Of a stretch of DNA of 64,000 nucleotides, positions 27,822 to 37,523 are shown piece by piece. The notes under the pieces were generated by a model. That model made no database searches. It was given only the letters and a program-made list of their open reading frames with translations, and was not told the DNA's origin. This DNA comes from Bifidobacterium platyrrhinorum (GTDB lineage Bacteria > Actinomycetota > Actinomycetes > Actinomycetales > Bifidobacteriaceae). The stretch covers positions 201,246 through 265,245 of the forward strand of contig NZ_WHZV01000001.1 of the NCBI RefSeq assembly GCF_010667645.1, in the 5' to 3' direction. The translations under genes and the position numbers were made by a program. Within the stretch, counting starts at the first letter, position 1. Every line of letters begins with the position of its first letter.

Positions 27822-29309
27822 TCACGCGCGATGCGCGCGGATGCGGAACGCCGCGGCGAGGCAGGACCAGCCGACGACGCAGATCGCGATCATCGTGGCG
27901 AACACCCATTGGCCGCCCACCGCCGTGGCGTGCATGAACTCCGCGGAGCCCTCCGCACCATGGCCGGCCTGGGCGACGGCGAGGATCGTGGAGAACAGCG
28001 CGGTGCCCGCCGCGCCGCCGAACTGCAGCGCCGTGTTGAAGATCGCGTTGCCGTCGGGGGCGAACTCGTGGGGGATGGAGCCCAGGGCGCTCGTCATCAC
28101 GTTGGAGTTGCCGAGCGCGAAGCAGAAGCCGAACACGAAGTAGAAGCCGGCGAGCATCGCCGGGGTCAGGTGCAGGGCGAACGCGAACAGCAGCACCGGA
28201 CCGAGCGTCGCCACGCCGAAGGGGACGAGCACGGGGCCGACCGCGCCGAAACGGTCGTACAGCCAGCCGCCCACCGGCGCGCACACGGCGCCGACCAGCG
28301 CGCCCGGCAGCACCAGGGAACCGGCGAGGAACGCGTTCGTGCCCAGTCCCAGCTGCGCCACGTTGGTGATCACGTAACCGAAGCCGATGGACACGATCGG
28401 CATGACGAGGTAGGCGACCAGATGCAGCAGCACGACCGGGTCGCGCAGGATGCCGAGCCTGAGCAGCGGCGAGAACGCACGCTTCGTGAGCCAGCAGAAC
28501 GCGAGCAGCGCGGCCAGGCCGACCACGACGCTCGTCGTGGCGACGACGGCGGGGCGCGTGGCGTCATGCCCGGCGACGGCGTTGCTCACCGCCACACCGG
28601 CCTGGTTGAGTCCCAGCACCATGCCGACGAGCGCGACGATGATGGAGGCCACCTGAAGCGGGTCGAGGTAGGCGTCCTCGGTGGGGGACCTCTGTTCGAT
28701 GCACGCCAGGCCGAGCGCGCACGCGGCGAGGATGAACGGCACGGCGATCACGAAGATCGCGCGCCACGGCAGCACCGTCGTCACCGCGCCGCCGACGGTC
28801 GGGCCGATGGCCGGGGCGACCGTGATGACGAGCGATCCCACGCCCATGAGACGCCCGATCTTCGAACGGGGCGACTGTTCGAGGATGATGTTCATCATCA
28901 GCGGCGTGGCCACGCCCGAACCGACGCCCTGGATGACGCGCGCCACGATGAGCAGCGGGAAGGCGTTCGCGACGATCATGATGACCGAACCGACGAGCGC
29001 CAGGGCGACGGCCGCCACGAAGATCGCCTTCAGACGGAAACGACGCTTGAGGAACGACGACATCGGCATCGTCGCGGCCACGGTGAGCAGGTAGATGGTG
29101 GTGATCCACTGCACGGTGGCGGTGTCCACGCGGAACTCCCGCATGAGCTGCGGGAACAGCACCGTCATCACCGTTTCGGTGAGGATGCCGATGAAGGCGA
29201 GCGCGCCGGTGGCGACGATCGCGCCGATGAGTCTCAGGGGGATCCGTTCGTCCGTCATGCCGTTCGAGGCATGGTCGTCCCCGTGTTCTTGCTTCATATG
29301 CATATGCAT
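27822..29309 (-). CDS. MFS transporter, DHA2-type drug exporter
   Basis: 495 residues with about 14 predicted membrane segments, which marks the DHA2 (EmrB/QacA) branch of proton-coupled exporters. Motif A-like FLKRRFRLKAIF after segment 2 and the motif-C-like GVATPLMMNI/GPTVGGAV region are present. The N terminus MHMHMKQEHGDDHAS has three in-frame ATGs in alternation with His codons. No ribosome site is seen, but TACATC lies 8 nt before the first ATG, so the message may be leaderless. Substrate unknown. Monocistronic on the minus strand. Confidence 0.87.
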   Translation of the reverse strand: MHMHMKQEHGDDHASNGMTDERIPLRLIGAIVATGALAFIGILTETVMTVLFPQLMREFRVDTATVQWITTIYLLTVAATMPMSSFLKRRFRLKAIFVAAVALALVGSVIMIVANAFPLLIVARVIQGVGSGVATPLMMNIILEQSPRSKIGRLMGVGSLVITVAPAIGPTVGGAVTTVLPWRAIFVIAVPFILAACALGLACIEQRSPTEDAYLDPLQVASIIVALVGMVLGLNQAGVAVSNAVAGHDATRPAVVATTSVVVGLAALLAFCWLTKRAFSPLLRLGILRDPVVLLHLVAYLVMPIVSIGFGYVITNVAQLGLGTNAFLAGSLVLPGALVGAVCAPVGGWLYDRFGAVGPVLVPFGVATLGPVLLFAFALHLTPAMLAGFYFVFGFCFALGNSNVMTSALGSIPHEFAPDGNAIFNTALQFGGAAGTALFSTILAVAQAGHGAEGSAEFMHATAVGGQWVFATMIAICVVGWSCLAAAFRIRAHRA

Positions 29310-29323
29310 TCCATATCGATGTA
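29310..29323 (-). promoter_or_regulatory. Possible leaderless promoter of the MFS gene
   Basis: On the minus strand TACATC (29323-29318) is followed by 8 nt and the first ATG. The rest of the 238-bp gap up to 29547 holds only the terminator of the TM2 gene. Confidence 0.4.
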
Positions 29324-29484
29324 CTGGTCGCGCGCCCGATCGGTCCCGCGCGAGATCGCCTGACTGTCCAGGATGCTGAAGCCGGCCCTGGCCGCATTGG
29401 CGCGGAGAGCTCCCGGCGTTGTGCAGTGTAGCGCGCCGTGCAGGACATCGGGGTCCTGCCGTCCCGCCGTCCCACCGGAACGGC

Positions 29485-29521
29485 GAGACCCCGCACGGCG
29501 TGTGCGCCGATGCGGGGTCTC
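29485..29521 (-). terminator. Hairpin after the TM2-domain gene
   Basis: GAGACCCCGCA / TGCGGGGTCTC, 11-bp perfect stem with a 15-nt loop, 27 bp beyond the minus-strand stop codon. No U-run. Confidence 0.6.
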
Positions 29522-29547
29522 GTTCGCGTCCGTGAGCGGCCGGGCGT

Positions 29548-30309
29548 TCAGTCCTGCAGCTCGTATCCGTCGGAATCCTTGTGCCACGGGCTTCCCGGCT
29601 TGCTGCACAGGATCAGGATGCCTTCGACCAGTCCCCAGATGGAGGCGGCCAGCGGGCCGATGATGATGATCCATCCGATGATGGTGAGCAGCAGCTGGGC
29701 GACCGCCTTGCCGGTGTTGCCCAGGTAGAAGTTGTGCACGCCCAGCGAGCCGAGGAAGATGCCGAGCAGGCCGGCGGCCAGCTTCGACTTCGTGCCCACG
29801 GGGCCGGCGGCGTACGGGGCCGCGCCGGCGTACTGCGGCGGCTGGCCGGTGTATCCGGCGTTGTACCCGGCGTACTGCGGTTGCGGCTGTGGCTGCGTGT
29901 ACTGGGGCGCCTGCTGCTGCGCGCCGTACGGCTGGCCGTATTCGGGCTGCGCGTACGGCTGTTGGGGCTGTTGGGGCTGTGCATAGGGGGACTGCTGTCC
30001 GTAGGGCTGGCCGTATTCGAGCTGGCCGGTGTATCCGGCGGCCGCCGGCTGCTGCGGCACCTGCGGCTGGGCGGGGGCCGCGTATGCGGACGGTCCGGGC
30101 TCGGGCGCGCCATAGGAGGGCGTCGCGGGGACGGGCGGGACTTCAGGCGCGGCCGGTGCCTCGTAGGCCGGTGCCTCATAGGCCGGGGGGACGGGCGCCG
30201 GGGACTCCGGAGCCGCGGGCGCCGCCGGGGCCGTCGGCTCCGGCGGGACATAGGGTTCCTGCGCCTGGTTCGCGCCTTGCTGTGTGGGTTCCGGTACCGG
30301 TGCCGTCAT
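29548..30309 (-). CDS. TM2-domain membrane protein with Pro/Gln/Tyr-rich N-terminal region
   Basis: 253 residues. Residues 1-170 are low complexity: first Pro/Ala/Glu-rich, then repeats of the type YGQPYGQQ, YAQPQQPQQ and YAGYNAGYTGQPP. The C-terminal ~75 residues are a TM2 domain with two membrane segments (LAAGLLGIFLGSLGVHNFYL and a second hydrophobic stretch with a GxxxD-like region SKPGSPWHKDSDG). ATG at 30309 preceded by GAGAAGGGAC. Function unknown; the disordered tail should face the cytoplasm or act as a scaffold, which is inference. Confidence 0.85.
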   Translation of the reverse strand: MTAPVPEPTQQGANQAQEPYVPPEPTAPAAPAAPESPAPVPPAYEAPAYEAPAAPEVPPVPATPSYGAPEPGPSAYAAPAQPQVPQQPAAAGYTGQLEYGQPYGQQSPYAQPQQPQQPYAQPEYGQPYGAQQQAPQYTQPQPQPQYAGYNAGYTGQPPQYAGAAPYAAGPVGTKSKLAAGLLGIFLGSLGVHNFYLGNTGKAVAQLLLTIIGWIIIIGPLAASIWGLVEGILILCSKPGSPWHKDSDGYELQD

Positions 30310-30392
30310 GATGAAGTCCCTTCTCGAGGAGATGCGTGCTCTCGTTCTCGGCTTGCGCCTTGCAGCCATTGTCGCACGTTTCGCGCGGACAT

Positions 30393-30435
30393 GCCCGTCC
30401 GGGCCCGCGGCAATCCGCCCGGGGCGCGGACGGGC
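30393..30435 (-). terminator. Hairpin after the YhbY-family gene
   Basis: GCCCGTCCG / CGGACGGGC, 9-bp stem, just past the minus-strand stop at 30441. Confidence 0.5.
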
Positions 30436-30440
30436 GCCTG

Positions 30441-30746
30441 CTATTCGCGCACGAGGCGGATGTGCTCGACGTCGTTGCGCTTGGACCGGCGGTAGAGGGT
30501 GAAGCGGTTGCCGATGGTCTGCACGACCTCGGCGCCGAGCTGCCCGGCGAGGTTCTCCGCCGCCTCCTTGGCGGTCAGGCCGGAGCCGTCCTGCACGCTG
30601 AACTTCACCAGTTCGCGCTTCTCCAGCGTTTCGCTCGCCTGCTTGACGAGCGCGTCGGTCACGTCGTTCTTGCCGATGTTGACGAGCGGGTTGAGCGTGT
30701 TCGCGAGTCCGCGCAGCTGGCGGGTCTGCTTCTTGGTCAGTGCCAT
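30441..30746 (-). CDS. YhbY-family (CRM domain) RNA-binding protein
   Basis: 101 residues, typical for YhbY. The CRM-domain pattern is visible: LTKKQTRQLRGLANTLNPLV, IGKNDVTDALVKQASETLEK, ELVKFSV and AEVVQTIGNRFTLYRR. Members bind pre-50S ribosomal RNA. The ATG at 30746 follows AAAGGAAGCAACC. Adjacent to the RNA helicase HrpA on the same strand, so a shared role in RNA metabolism is plausible. Confidence 0.9.
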   Translation of the reverse strand: MALTKKQTRQLRGLANTLNPLVNIGKNDVTDALVKQASETLEKRELVKFSVQDGSGLTAKEAAENLAGQLGAEVVQTIGNRFTLYRRSKRNDVEHIRLVRE

Positions 30747-30889
30747 GATGGTTGCTTCCTTTGGTCTCCCGGCCGTCGCCGGGCTGTTCGTTGTCGTGCG
30801 GCCGTGCCGTGGGGGCCGGGCGCGGGGCCCGGCCGGCATCGACCTGTATTGTAGCGGGTGGTGTGGCGCCGGTCCTGTGCGGATGCGGT

Positions 30890-33800
30890 TCAGGCCAGGG
30901 CCTTGCGGATGCGGTTCAGGCTCGCGGGCTTCGGCGTGCCGAGTTCCTGCGCCCACAGGCTCACGTAGAACTCCTCGAGCAGCCAGCGTGCCGTGACCGC
31001 CTTGCGCATGAGCTCCTCATGCCGTGGCCCCGCCGGTTCGGCCTTCGCCCGGGCCATGGCCTTGTCGACGAGCTGTTTCGCCTCGTCAGCCTCCCACGCC
31101 CAGCGCACGTCGCGGTTCTTGTCCGCCTTGGCTTTGTTGAGGCGCATGAGATCGGCGTGCAGGTAGCGTTCGATGTGACGCAGCGAGGCCGGGGGAGCGG
31201 CGCCGATGAACCCGGGGAACACGAGCGTGGCGATGTGCTCGCGGATCGACTGGAGCACGGACAGCAGCGGCAGGTCCGCCTTGCCGGACACCGCTTTGTC
31301 CACCTCGGCATAGCGTCTGAGGATCGCGATCACGTCGTGTGCCACCTGGTAGACGGTGTCCTCGTACACCTCGCGCACGTTGAGCACCGCGTTCGCCAGC
31401 GCCTCGTCGTCGGGCAGCCGGTCCACGTCGGGCAGCAGCCGTTTGACGGCCGCCAGCTGCAGGTCCTCGACGAGCGCCTTCGTCGACTTGTAGGGGGCCG
31501 CGGCGAGCATGAGCGCCTCGGTGCCCAGCCAGCGCGACGAGACGCGTTCGTCGGGCAGCCTCAGCGCGTCGAGCGCGCCGCGCCACAGCATCGACGCGCG
31601 CGACTCGGTGGTCGCGCCCGCCTTGTGCAGCAGGTTCGCCTGTTCGACGAGCCTGCCCTGTCCGGCGGCCTGGTCGGCCTTGCGGCGCACGGCCTTGCGC
31701 GCGGAGACCTGCGCCTCCTGCGCGAACCTCACCTGCAAGGCCTTGAGGTCCTTGCCGGTGCCGAGCGTCCTGACCGCGGCCCTGCCGCGTCTGCGGCCGC
31801 GCCGGGCGTCGTCCAGCGGCTGCTCGACCGCGAACGTCATCTTCAGGTACGGGGAGAGCCGTTCGACGAGCTCCGGGCCCAGCACCTCCGGGTGGATCTG
31901 CGCGCCCACCGTCTCGATCGCGGCACGCGTGAACACGTGCGCGAGGTCCGGCCATGCGGCGTCTTCCGGCGTTCCCGCCGCGTCGTCGCCGGCCGCGGCG
32001 TCCTCCGGCGGCAGGTTCGGCTTGCGCTGCGAGCCGGAGCCGGGCAGGTCCGGGTAGTGTTCGTCGATCCACGCGCGGATTTTGCGCGTCGCATCCGGCG
32101 CGGGCACGAACTGCACGCGCAGCCTCTTCGGCAGCGCCTTGATCATCGCGAGGATGAGCTCGTCGAGCAGGCCGGGCACGTTCCACGTGAACTGTTCGGG
32201 CGTGATGCGCGACAGCGCCTTCAACGGCACGTGCACGGTGACGCCGTCCGCCTTGTCGGACGGGTCGTACACGTAGCTCAATCTCAGGTCGATCGGCTGG
32301 CCGTCGGTGCCGAGCGTATGCCAGTGGTCCGGATAGTCGTCGAGGCTCACCGATTCGGCGGACTGAAGACGCTCCACCTTGCTCGGGTCGAAGTCGAGCA
32401 GCGTCGGATGCGCGTCGTGCTCGCCCTTCCACCACTTGGCGAGGGCGGCGACGCTCGTCACGTCGTGCGGGATGACCGCGTTGTAGAAGTCGAACAGGTC
32501 CTCGTCGGACGCGGTCCCGGCGATCTGGCGCGTGCGGCTCGCGTCGTCGGCCGCCTCCTCCAGCTGTTTGAGGTTCTTGGCGACGAAGTCGTCGTAGCCG
32601 AATCGCTGCTGGATGTCGCCCTCCACGAGACCCTGCCGCAACAGGAAGTCGCGCGCCTCCGGCGGGTTGATGCGACCCCACTGCACGGTGCGGTCCTGTA
32701 CGATCGGCAGACCGTAGAGGAGCACGCGCGCGCTCGCCACGGCCGAGCCGCGCGAACCGGACCAGTGCGGCTCCGCGTACGTGGTGCGCGTGAGCGTGCC
32801 GGCCAGCGGCTCCGCCCACGCCGGGTCGATGACCGCCGAATACCGGGCCCACAGGCGCGAGGTCTCCACCAGTTCGGTGGACATCACCCAGCTCGGCGTC
32901 GACTTGGCGACCGCGGAGGCGGGGAACAGGGCGAAATGCGTGCCGCGCGCGCCCAGATAGTCGTTCTTCGACATCTTCTGCGCGCGCTTCAGCGCCCTCG
33001 CCCGCGCCGCGCCCTTCAGGTGTGCGTAGTCGGAGGCCTTCGGCTCGCGCACCACCTGCATGCCCATCATCGACAGGAGGCCGGCGAGCATCGACTTGTG
33101 GATGCCCTCCGCGTCCCACGAGCAGCACAGCGAGTGCGCCGCCTGCTGGTTGATCGGCAGCTGGCGGATCTCGAGTCCGGCGCGCGAGGCGGGCAGAGGG
33201 TCGCCCACCTTGAACTTCATCTCACGGCACATCTGCGTCAGCTGGGCGACCAGGTCCTTCCACTGGCGCATCCTCAGCCAGCTGAAGTACTCGGCCTTGC
33301 AGATGCGGCGCAGCGCGTTGTTGCTCGGGTTGCCGTCGGCCTGGAACACGCGGTCCCAGATGTTCAGGGCCGTCAGGAAGTCGGAGGTCGGGTCCGCGTA
33401 GCGGTTGTGGATGCGGTCCGCCTCCTCGCGCTTCTCGTCCGGGCGTTCGCGCGGGTCCTGCAGGCTCAGGAACGCGACGACGACGAGCACCGCGGCCAGC
33501 GTGTTCGGCGACGTGGTGCGCGCCGCCTCGATCACCATGCGCCCGAGCCTCACGTCGATCGGGATGCGCGCCAATTGGCGGCCGATGTGCGTGAGCGTCA
33601 CCTCGCCGCGTTTCCTCGCCACGGCCTTGAGCTCGGTGAGCTCGTTGAAGCCGTCGGAGACGGCCTTCACGTCCGGCGGGTCGATGAAGCCGAATCCGGT
33701 CACGTCCTCGGCGGTGCGCGCCACGCCCACCGACAGCATGTGCAGCACCACGGCGCCGAGCGAGGTCCTCAGGATCTCCGGCTCGGTGAAACGCGGACGC

Positions 33801-35062
33801 GTCTCGAAATCCTCGCGCGAGTAGAGGCGGATCGCGATGCCGTCCGCCACACGGCCGCAGCGGCCGCTCCTCTGGTTGGCGCTCGCCTGGCTGATCGGCT
33901 CGATCGGAAGCCTCTGCACCTTCGCCGTCTTCGAATAGCGGGAGATGCGCGCCGTGCCCGGATCGACCACGTAGCGGATGCCCGGCACGGTCAGCGACGT
34001 CTCCGCCACGTTCGTCGCGATGACGATGCGCTGGTGCGTGTGCGCCTCGAACACCCTGTGCTGGTCGACGGCGGACAGGCGCGCGAACAGCGGCATGATC
34101 TCGATGGCGTCCGCGCGGCGCATGTCCTCGGCGCGAGGGCCGTAGTGATGCCGCAGCGCCGCCTCGAACTCGTGGATGTCGCGCTCTCCGGACGCGAACA
34201 CGAGGATGTCGCGCGGGCCCCGCTCGTGCGAGGAGTGGATGACGAGCTCGGCGCAGGCGCGCGCCACGGCCGTCGGCATGTCGGTGATGCCGTCGTCCTC
34301 GTACGACGGGTTCGCGTTGCGTGCCGGCCCGCGGCCCCCGCGCGACGGGCCGTCGTCCTCGCCGGCGATCGCGTTCGCCAGCTCCTCGTAGTCGGCGTCG
34401 CCCGGGCGCGCGCCCGTCGCGAAGCCCGGCACCTCGCGCATCAGCGCGGGCGCCGTGCCGAGCGGTTCGTAGACGACCTGCACCGGATAGGTACGGCCCG
34501 AGACCTCGATGACCGGCACCTTCTCGTGCAGGGCGTGCTCGAAATGCTCCTGGAACTTCTCCGAGTCGATGGTCGCGGACGTGATGACGAGCTTCAGGTC
34601 GCGGCGTTTGGGCAGCAGGGCCGTGAGGTAGCCGAGCAGGAAGTCGATGTTGAGGCTGCGCTCGTGCGCCTCGTCGATGACGATCGTGTCGTAGCGGCTC
34701 AGCTGCGGGTCGCGCTGGATCTGGGCGAGCAGGATGCCGTCGGTCACCACGCGCAGACGCGTGTTCGGCGAGCTTTCGTCGGTGAAGCGCACCTGATAGC
34801 CGATCTCGTCGCCGAGCCGTACGCCCATCTCGGAGGCGATGCGCTCGGCGACCGTGCGCGCGGCGATGCGGCGCGGCTGCGTGTGGACGATCTGCCTGCC
34901 GTGCGTGCCGCGCCCCAGCTCCAGCAGGATCTTCGGCAGCTGCGTGGTCTTGCCCGAGCCGGTCTGTCCGGAGACGATCACCACCTGGCTGTGACGGACG
35001 GCGTCGGCGATCTCGTCGCGCGCCGCCGAGACCGGCAATTCGGCTGGATATTCGAAACGCAT
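30890..35062 (-). CDS. hrpA: ATP-dependent RNA helicase HrpA
   Basis: 1390 residues, typical for HrpA. The DEAH-box core has Walker A GQTGSGKTT (32-40), DEAH (130-133), SATIDSEKF, and motif VI QRSGRCGRVADG. Helicase-associated and OB-fold domains follow, then the long C-terminal DUF3418 region. In E. coli HrpA separates collided ribosomes. A ribosome site (AGGAAG) lies upstream of the ATG. It follows an RsmC-like methyltransferase and precedes yhbY on the same strand. Confidence 0.95.
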   Translation of the reverse strand: MRFEYPAELPVSAARDEIADAVRHSQVVIVSGQTGSGKTTQLPKILLELGRGTHGRQIVHTQPRRIAARTVAERIASEMGVRLGDEIGYQVRFTDESSPNTRLRVVTDGILLAQIQRDPQLSRYDTIVIDEAHERSLNIDFLLGYLTALLPKRRDLKLVITSATIDSEKFQEHFEHALHEKVPVIEVSGRTYPVQVVYEPLGTAPALMREVPGFATGARPGDADYEELANAIAGEDDGPSRGGRGPARNANPSYEDDGITDMPTAVARACAELVIHSSHERGPRDILVFASGERDIHEFEAALRHHYGPRAEDMRRADAIEIMPLFARLSAVDQHRVFEAHTHQRIVIATNVAETSLTVPGIRYVVDPGTARISRYSKTAKVQRLPIEPISQASANQRSGRCGRVADGIAIRLYSREDFETRPRFTEPEILRTSLGAVVLHMLSVGVARTAEDVTGFGFIDPPDVKAVSDGFNELTELKAVARKRGEVTLTHIGRQLARIPIDVRLGRMVIEAARTTSPNTLAAVLVVVAFLSLQDPRERPDEKREEADRIHNRYADPTSDFLTALNIWDRVFQADGNPSNNALRRICKAEYFSWLRMRQWKDLVAQLTQMCREMKFKVGDPLPASRAGLEIRQLPINQQAAHSLCCSWDAEGIHKSMLAGLLSMMGMQVVREPKASDYAHLKGAARARALKRAQKMSKNDYLGARGTHFALFPASAVAKSTPSWVMSTELVETSRLWARYSAVIDPAWAEPLAGTLTRTTYAEPHWSGSRGSAVASARVLLYGLPIVQDRTVQWGRINPPEARDFLLRQGLVEGDIQQRFGYDDFVAKNLKQLEEAADDASRTRQIAGTASDEDLFDFYNAVIPHDVTSVAALAKWWKGEHDAHPTLLDFDPSKVERLQSAESVSLDDYPDHWHTLGTDGQPIDLRLSYVYDPSDKADGVTVHVPLKALSRITPEQFTWNVPGLLDELILAMIKALPKRLRVQFVPAPDATRKIRAWIDEHYPDLPGSGSQRKPNLPPEDAAAGDDAAGTPEDAAWPDLAHVFTRAAIETVGAQIHPEVLGPELVERLSPYLKMTFAVEQPLDDARRGRRRGRAAVRTLGTGKDLKALQVRFAQEAQVSARKAVRRKADQAAGQGRLVEQANLLHKAGATTESRASMLWRGALDALRLPDERVSSRWLGTEALMLAAAPYKSTKALVEDLQLAAVKRLLPDVDRLPDDEALANAVLNVREVYEDTVYQVAHDVIAILRRYAEVDKAVSGKADLPLLSVLQSIREHIATLVFPGFIGAAPPASLRHIERYLHADLMRLNKAKADKNRDVRWAWEADEAKQLVDKAMARAKAEPAGPRHEELMRKAVTARWLLEEFYVSLWAQELGTPKPASLNRIRKALA

Positions 35063-35146
35063 GCTGATGGGCTGACTTCCTGTTGACTCTCTGCTGGCTG
35101 TGTCGTCCGGTCGCGCGTCGTGCCCGCGCGCATGGCCGAAAGCGCG

Positions 35147-35800
35147 TTACCTGCGCAAAACCTCAATGATACGGAATCCCTTGGAACTGGCGTATTTGCC
35201 CACCGCGTAACCCTCGCCCAGGGCATCGGCCAGCCAGGGGATGAGCGAATCCGAGCCGAGGTTCCTCTGCACGACCAGATACGCGGCTCCCGTCCCCGGC
35301 TTCAGGCGTGGCAGCCACGCCATGAGCAGGGTGTGCAGCGCCTCCTTGCCGATGCGGATCGGCGGGTTCGACCAGATCGCGTCGAACATGAGGTCCGCGG
35401 GCATCGCCTCGCACACGTCGATCGGCTGGTCGGCGAGCGGCGCGCCCTGCGCGTCCGTCGCCGTCACGCGCACGTTCGCGGCGCCGTTGCGCCGCGCGTT
35501 CGCCGCCGTCAGCTCCAGCGCGCGCTCGTTGACGTCCACCGCCCACACGCGCGCCTCGGGGGATTCGGCGGCCAGCGCCAGCGAGACCGGGCCCCAGCCG
35601 CAGCCGAGATCCAGCAGGTCGCCGTCCTCGGGCGGCTCGGGGGCGTGGCGCAGCAGCACCGACGTGCCCAGGTCGAGACGGGAACCGGAGAAGACGCCGT
35701 GCGACGTCTCGACGTCCATATCGTGCCCGCGCAACGCGACGTGCAGCGTGCGCCGCACGTCCTTCGACGAGGGTTCGGCCGAGAAATACTGTTCCGCCAT
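35147..35800 (-). CDS. Class I SAM-dependent methyltransferase, RsmC-like
   Basis: 217 residues. The SAM-binding motif DLGCGWGPVSLAL and the catalytic SNPPIRIGKEALH motif are those of N2-guanine rRNA methyltransferases such as RsmC (16S m2G1207). It corresponds to the C-terminal catalytic half of E. coli RsmC; the single-domain form is common in Gram-positives. Strong ribosome site GAAGGAG before the ATG. Divergent from hflX. Confidence 0.88.
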   Translation of the reverse strand: MAEQYFSAEPSSKDVRRTLHVALRGHDMDVETSHGVFSGSRLDLGTSVLLRHAPEPPEDGDLLDLGCGWGPVSLALAAESPEARVWAVDVNERALELTAANARRNGAANVRVTATDAQGAPLADQPIDVCEAMPADLMFDAIWSNPPIRIGKEALHTLLMAWLPRLKPGTGAAYLVVQRNLGSDSLIPWLADALGEGYAVGKYASSKGFRIIEVLRR

Positions 35801-35923
35801 CGTGTCGTGTCTCCTTCGTGTCCGCCGTCATGCCGGCCTCGCCGGCGCATGTCATCTCAATGATGATAATAAGGAACGATAGCTCCATCGAGATACCTTC
35901 ACGGACCCGCGAAAGAGGTGGCC

Positions 35924-37417
35924 TTGACCCGTAGCGCCGAAACCATGGCAGAACCGCGCGAACCCGACGCCGGCGGCGGCGTCCTCGCCGAATCGTCCGA
36001 GGTCCTGCTTGACGAAGGACGGGTCGGGACGGCGGAACGCCACGACGAGGAATGGGCCGAGCGCGAGTCGCGCAACCAGTTGAAGCACGTCGCCGGTCTG
36101 GGCGAGCTCAAGGACGTCACCGAGGTCGAATACCGCAAGGTGCGCCTCGAGCGCGTCGTGCTCGTCGGCGTGTGGTCGAGCGCGAAGACGACGCAGGCCA
36201 AGGCCGAGGAGTCGCTGCGCGAGCTCGCCGCGCTCGCCGAGACCGCGGGCGCCGAGGTGTGCGACGGTCTGCTGCAGCACCGTCTCAAGCCGGACGCCGC
36301 CACCTATGTGGGTTCCGGCAAGGCGCGCGAGATCGCCGACATCGTGGCGCGCGAGGAGGCCGACACCATCATCGTCGACGACGACCTGCCGCCGAGCCAG
36401 CGCCGCGGGCTTGAGGACGCGGCCAAGGTGAAGGTGGTCGACCGCACGGCCGTGATCCTCGACATCTTCGCCCAGCACGCCACCAGCCGCGAGGGCAAGG
36501 CGCAGGTGGAGCTCGCACAGCTCGAGTACATGCTGCCGCGCCTGCGAGGCTGGGGCGGTTCGCTGTCCCGCCAGGCCGGCGGCCGCGCGGCCGGCGCCGA
36601 CGGCGGCATCGGTTCGCGCGGCCCGGGCGAGACGAAGATCGAGATGGACCGCCGCGTCATCCGCACGCGCATCGCCCGCCTGAGGAAGCAGATCCGCGAG
36701 ATGGCCCCGGCCCGCGAGGTCAAGCGCGGCTCGCGCCGGCGCTACGGGCTGCCCACCATCGCCGTCGTCGGGTACACCAACGCCGGCAAGTCGTCGCTGA
36801 CCAATCGGCTGACCGGCTCGGCCGAGCTCGTCGAGAACGCGCTGTTCGCCACGCTCGACACGGCCGTGCGCCGCGCGAAGGCCCGCGACGGCCGCCTCTA
36901 CGCCTACGTGGACACCGTCGGCTTCGTGCGCCGCCTGCCCACGCAGCTCGTCGAGGCGTTCAAGTCCACGCTCGAGGAGGTCGCCGAGGCCGACGTGATC
37001 CTGCACGTCGTCGACGGCTCCCACCCGGATCCGTTCTCCCAGATCGACGCGGTCAACGAGGTGCTCGCCGACATCGACGGCGCCGAGTCCATCCCGCGCG
37101 TCATCGCGTTCAACAAGGCCGACATGTGCGACGGGGCGACGCTGGAACGTCTCGCCGCGCTCGAACCGGACGCGCACATCGTCTCGGCGGCCTCCGGACT
37201 CGGCGTCGACGCGCTGCGCGACGCGGTCGAGGCGCTGCTGCCGGTGCCGAACGTGCACGTCGAGGCGCTGCTGCCCTACACGGCCGGCGCCCTGCTGTCG
37301 CGCGTGCGCGAATACGGCCATGTATCCGCCGTCGAATGGCGCGACGACGGCGTGCGGGTCGTGGCGGACGTCGACTCGCGTCTCGCCGCGCAGGTCGTGG
37401 CCGCCTCCGTCGACTGA
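35924..37417 (+). CDS. hflX: Ribosome-associated GTPase HflX
   Basis: About 497 residues. An N-terminal nucleotide-binding subdomain with the glycine-rich RGWGGSLSRQAGG segment leads to the GTPase domain: G1 GYTNAGKSS, G2 region FATLDTAVRRA, G3 DTVGFVRRLP, G4 NKAD. HflX splits ribosomes under stress. The start is uncertain: TTG at 35924 lies 5 nt after GAAAGAGG, GTG at 35918 abuts it, and the first ATG is at 35945. The acidic N-terminal ~40 residues are not conserved in the family. Confidence 0.93.
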   Translation: MTRSAETMAEPREPDAGGGVLAESSEVLLDEGRVGTAERHDEEWAERESRNQLKHVAGLGELKDVTEVEYRKVRLERVVLVGVWSSAKTTQAKAEESLRELAALAETAGAEVCDGLLQHRLKPDAATYVGSGKAREIADIVAREEADTIIVDDDLPPSQRRGLEDAAKVKVVDRTAVILDIFAQHATSREGKAQVELAQLEYMLPRLRGWGGSLSRQAGGRAAGADGGIGSRGPGETKIEMDRRVIRTRIARLRKQIREMAPAREVKRGSRRRYGLPTIAVVGYTNAGKSSLTNRLTGSAELVENALFATLDTAVRRAKARDGRLYAYVDTVGFVRRLPTQLVEAFKSTLEEVAEADVILHVVDGSHPDPFSQIDAVNEVLADIDGAESIPRVIAFNKADMCDGATLERLAALEPDAHIVSAASGLGVDALRDAVEALLPVPNVHVEALLPYTAGALLSRVREYGHVSAVEWRDDGVRVVADVDSRLAAQVVAASVD

Positions 37418-37523
37418 TCGCATGGGCCACATGGTGGTGTGACTTTGCCCACATTTTCGGCATAGTGTCAATGTGAGCGGTAACAACGTTGACGTTGCAA
37501 GGGTTTCGTCAAGCGTCGTCAGT

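Noticed and set aside
27435..29363. 642-codon plus-strand frame containing a repeated nine-residue unit (QPNTEIIEE-like)
   Set aside because: The frame runs antisense through the MFS gene and through two terminator hairpins; the repeat is better explained as a non-coding 27-bp DNA duplication.
29737..30309. Repeat-rich Pro/Gln/Tyr region considered as a CRISPR or VNTR array
   Set aside because: The repeats are irregular codon-level repeats in a low-complexity protein tail, without constant spacers.
30752..35086. 1444-codon open frame on the plus strand
   Set aside because: It is exactly antisense to HrpA and has composition typical of a GC-rich shadow frame (Arg/Val/His/Gly-rich, no motifs).
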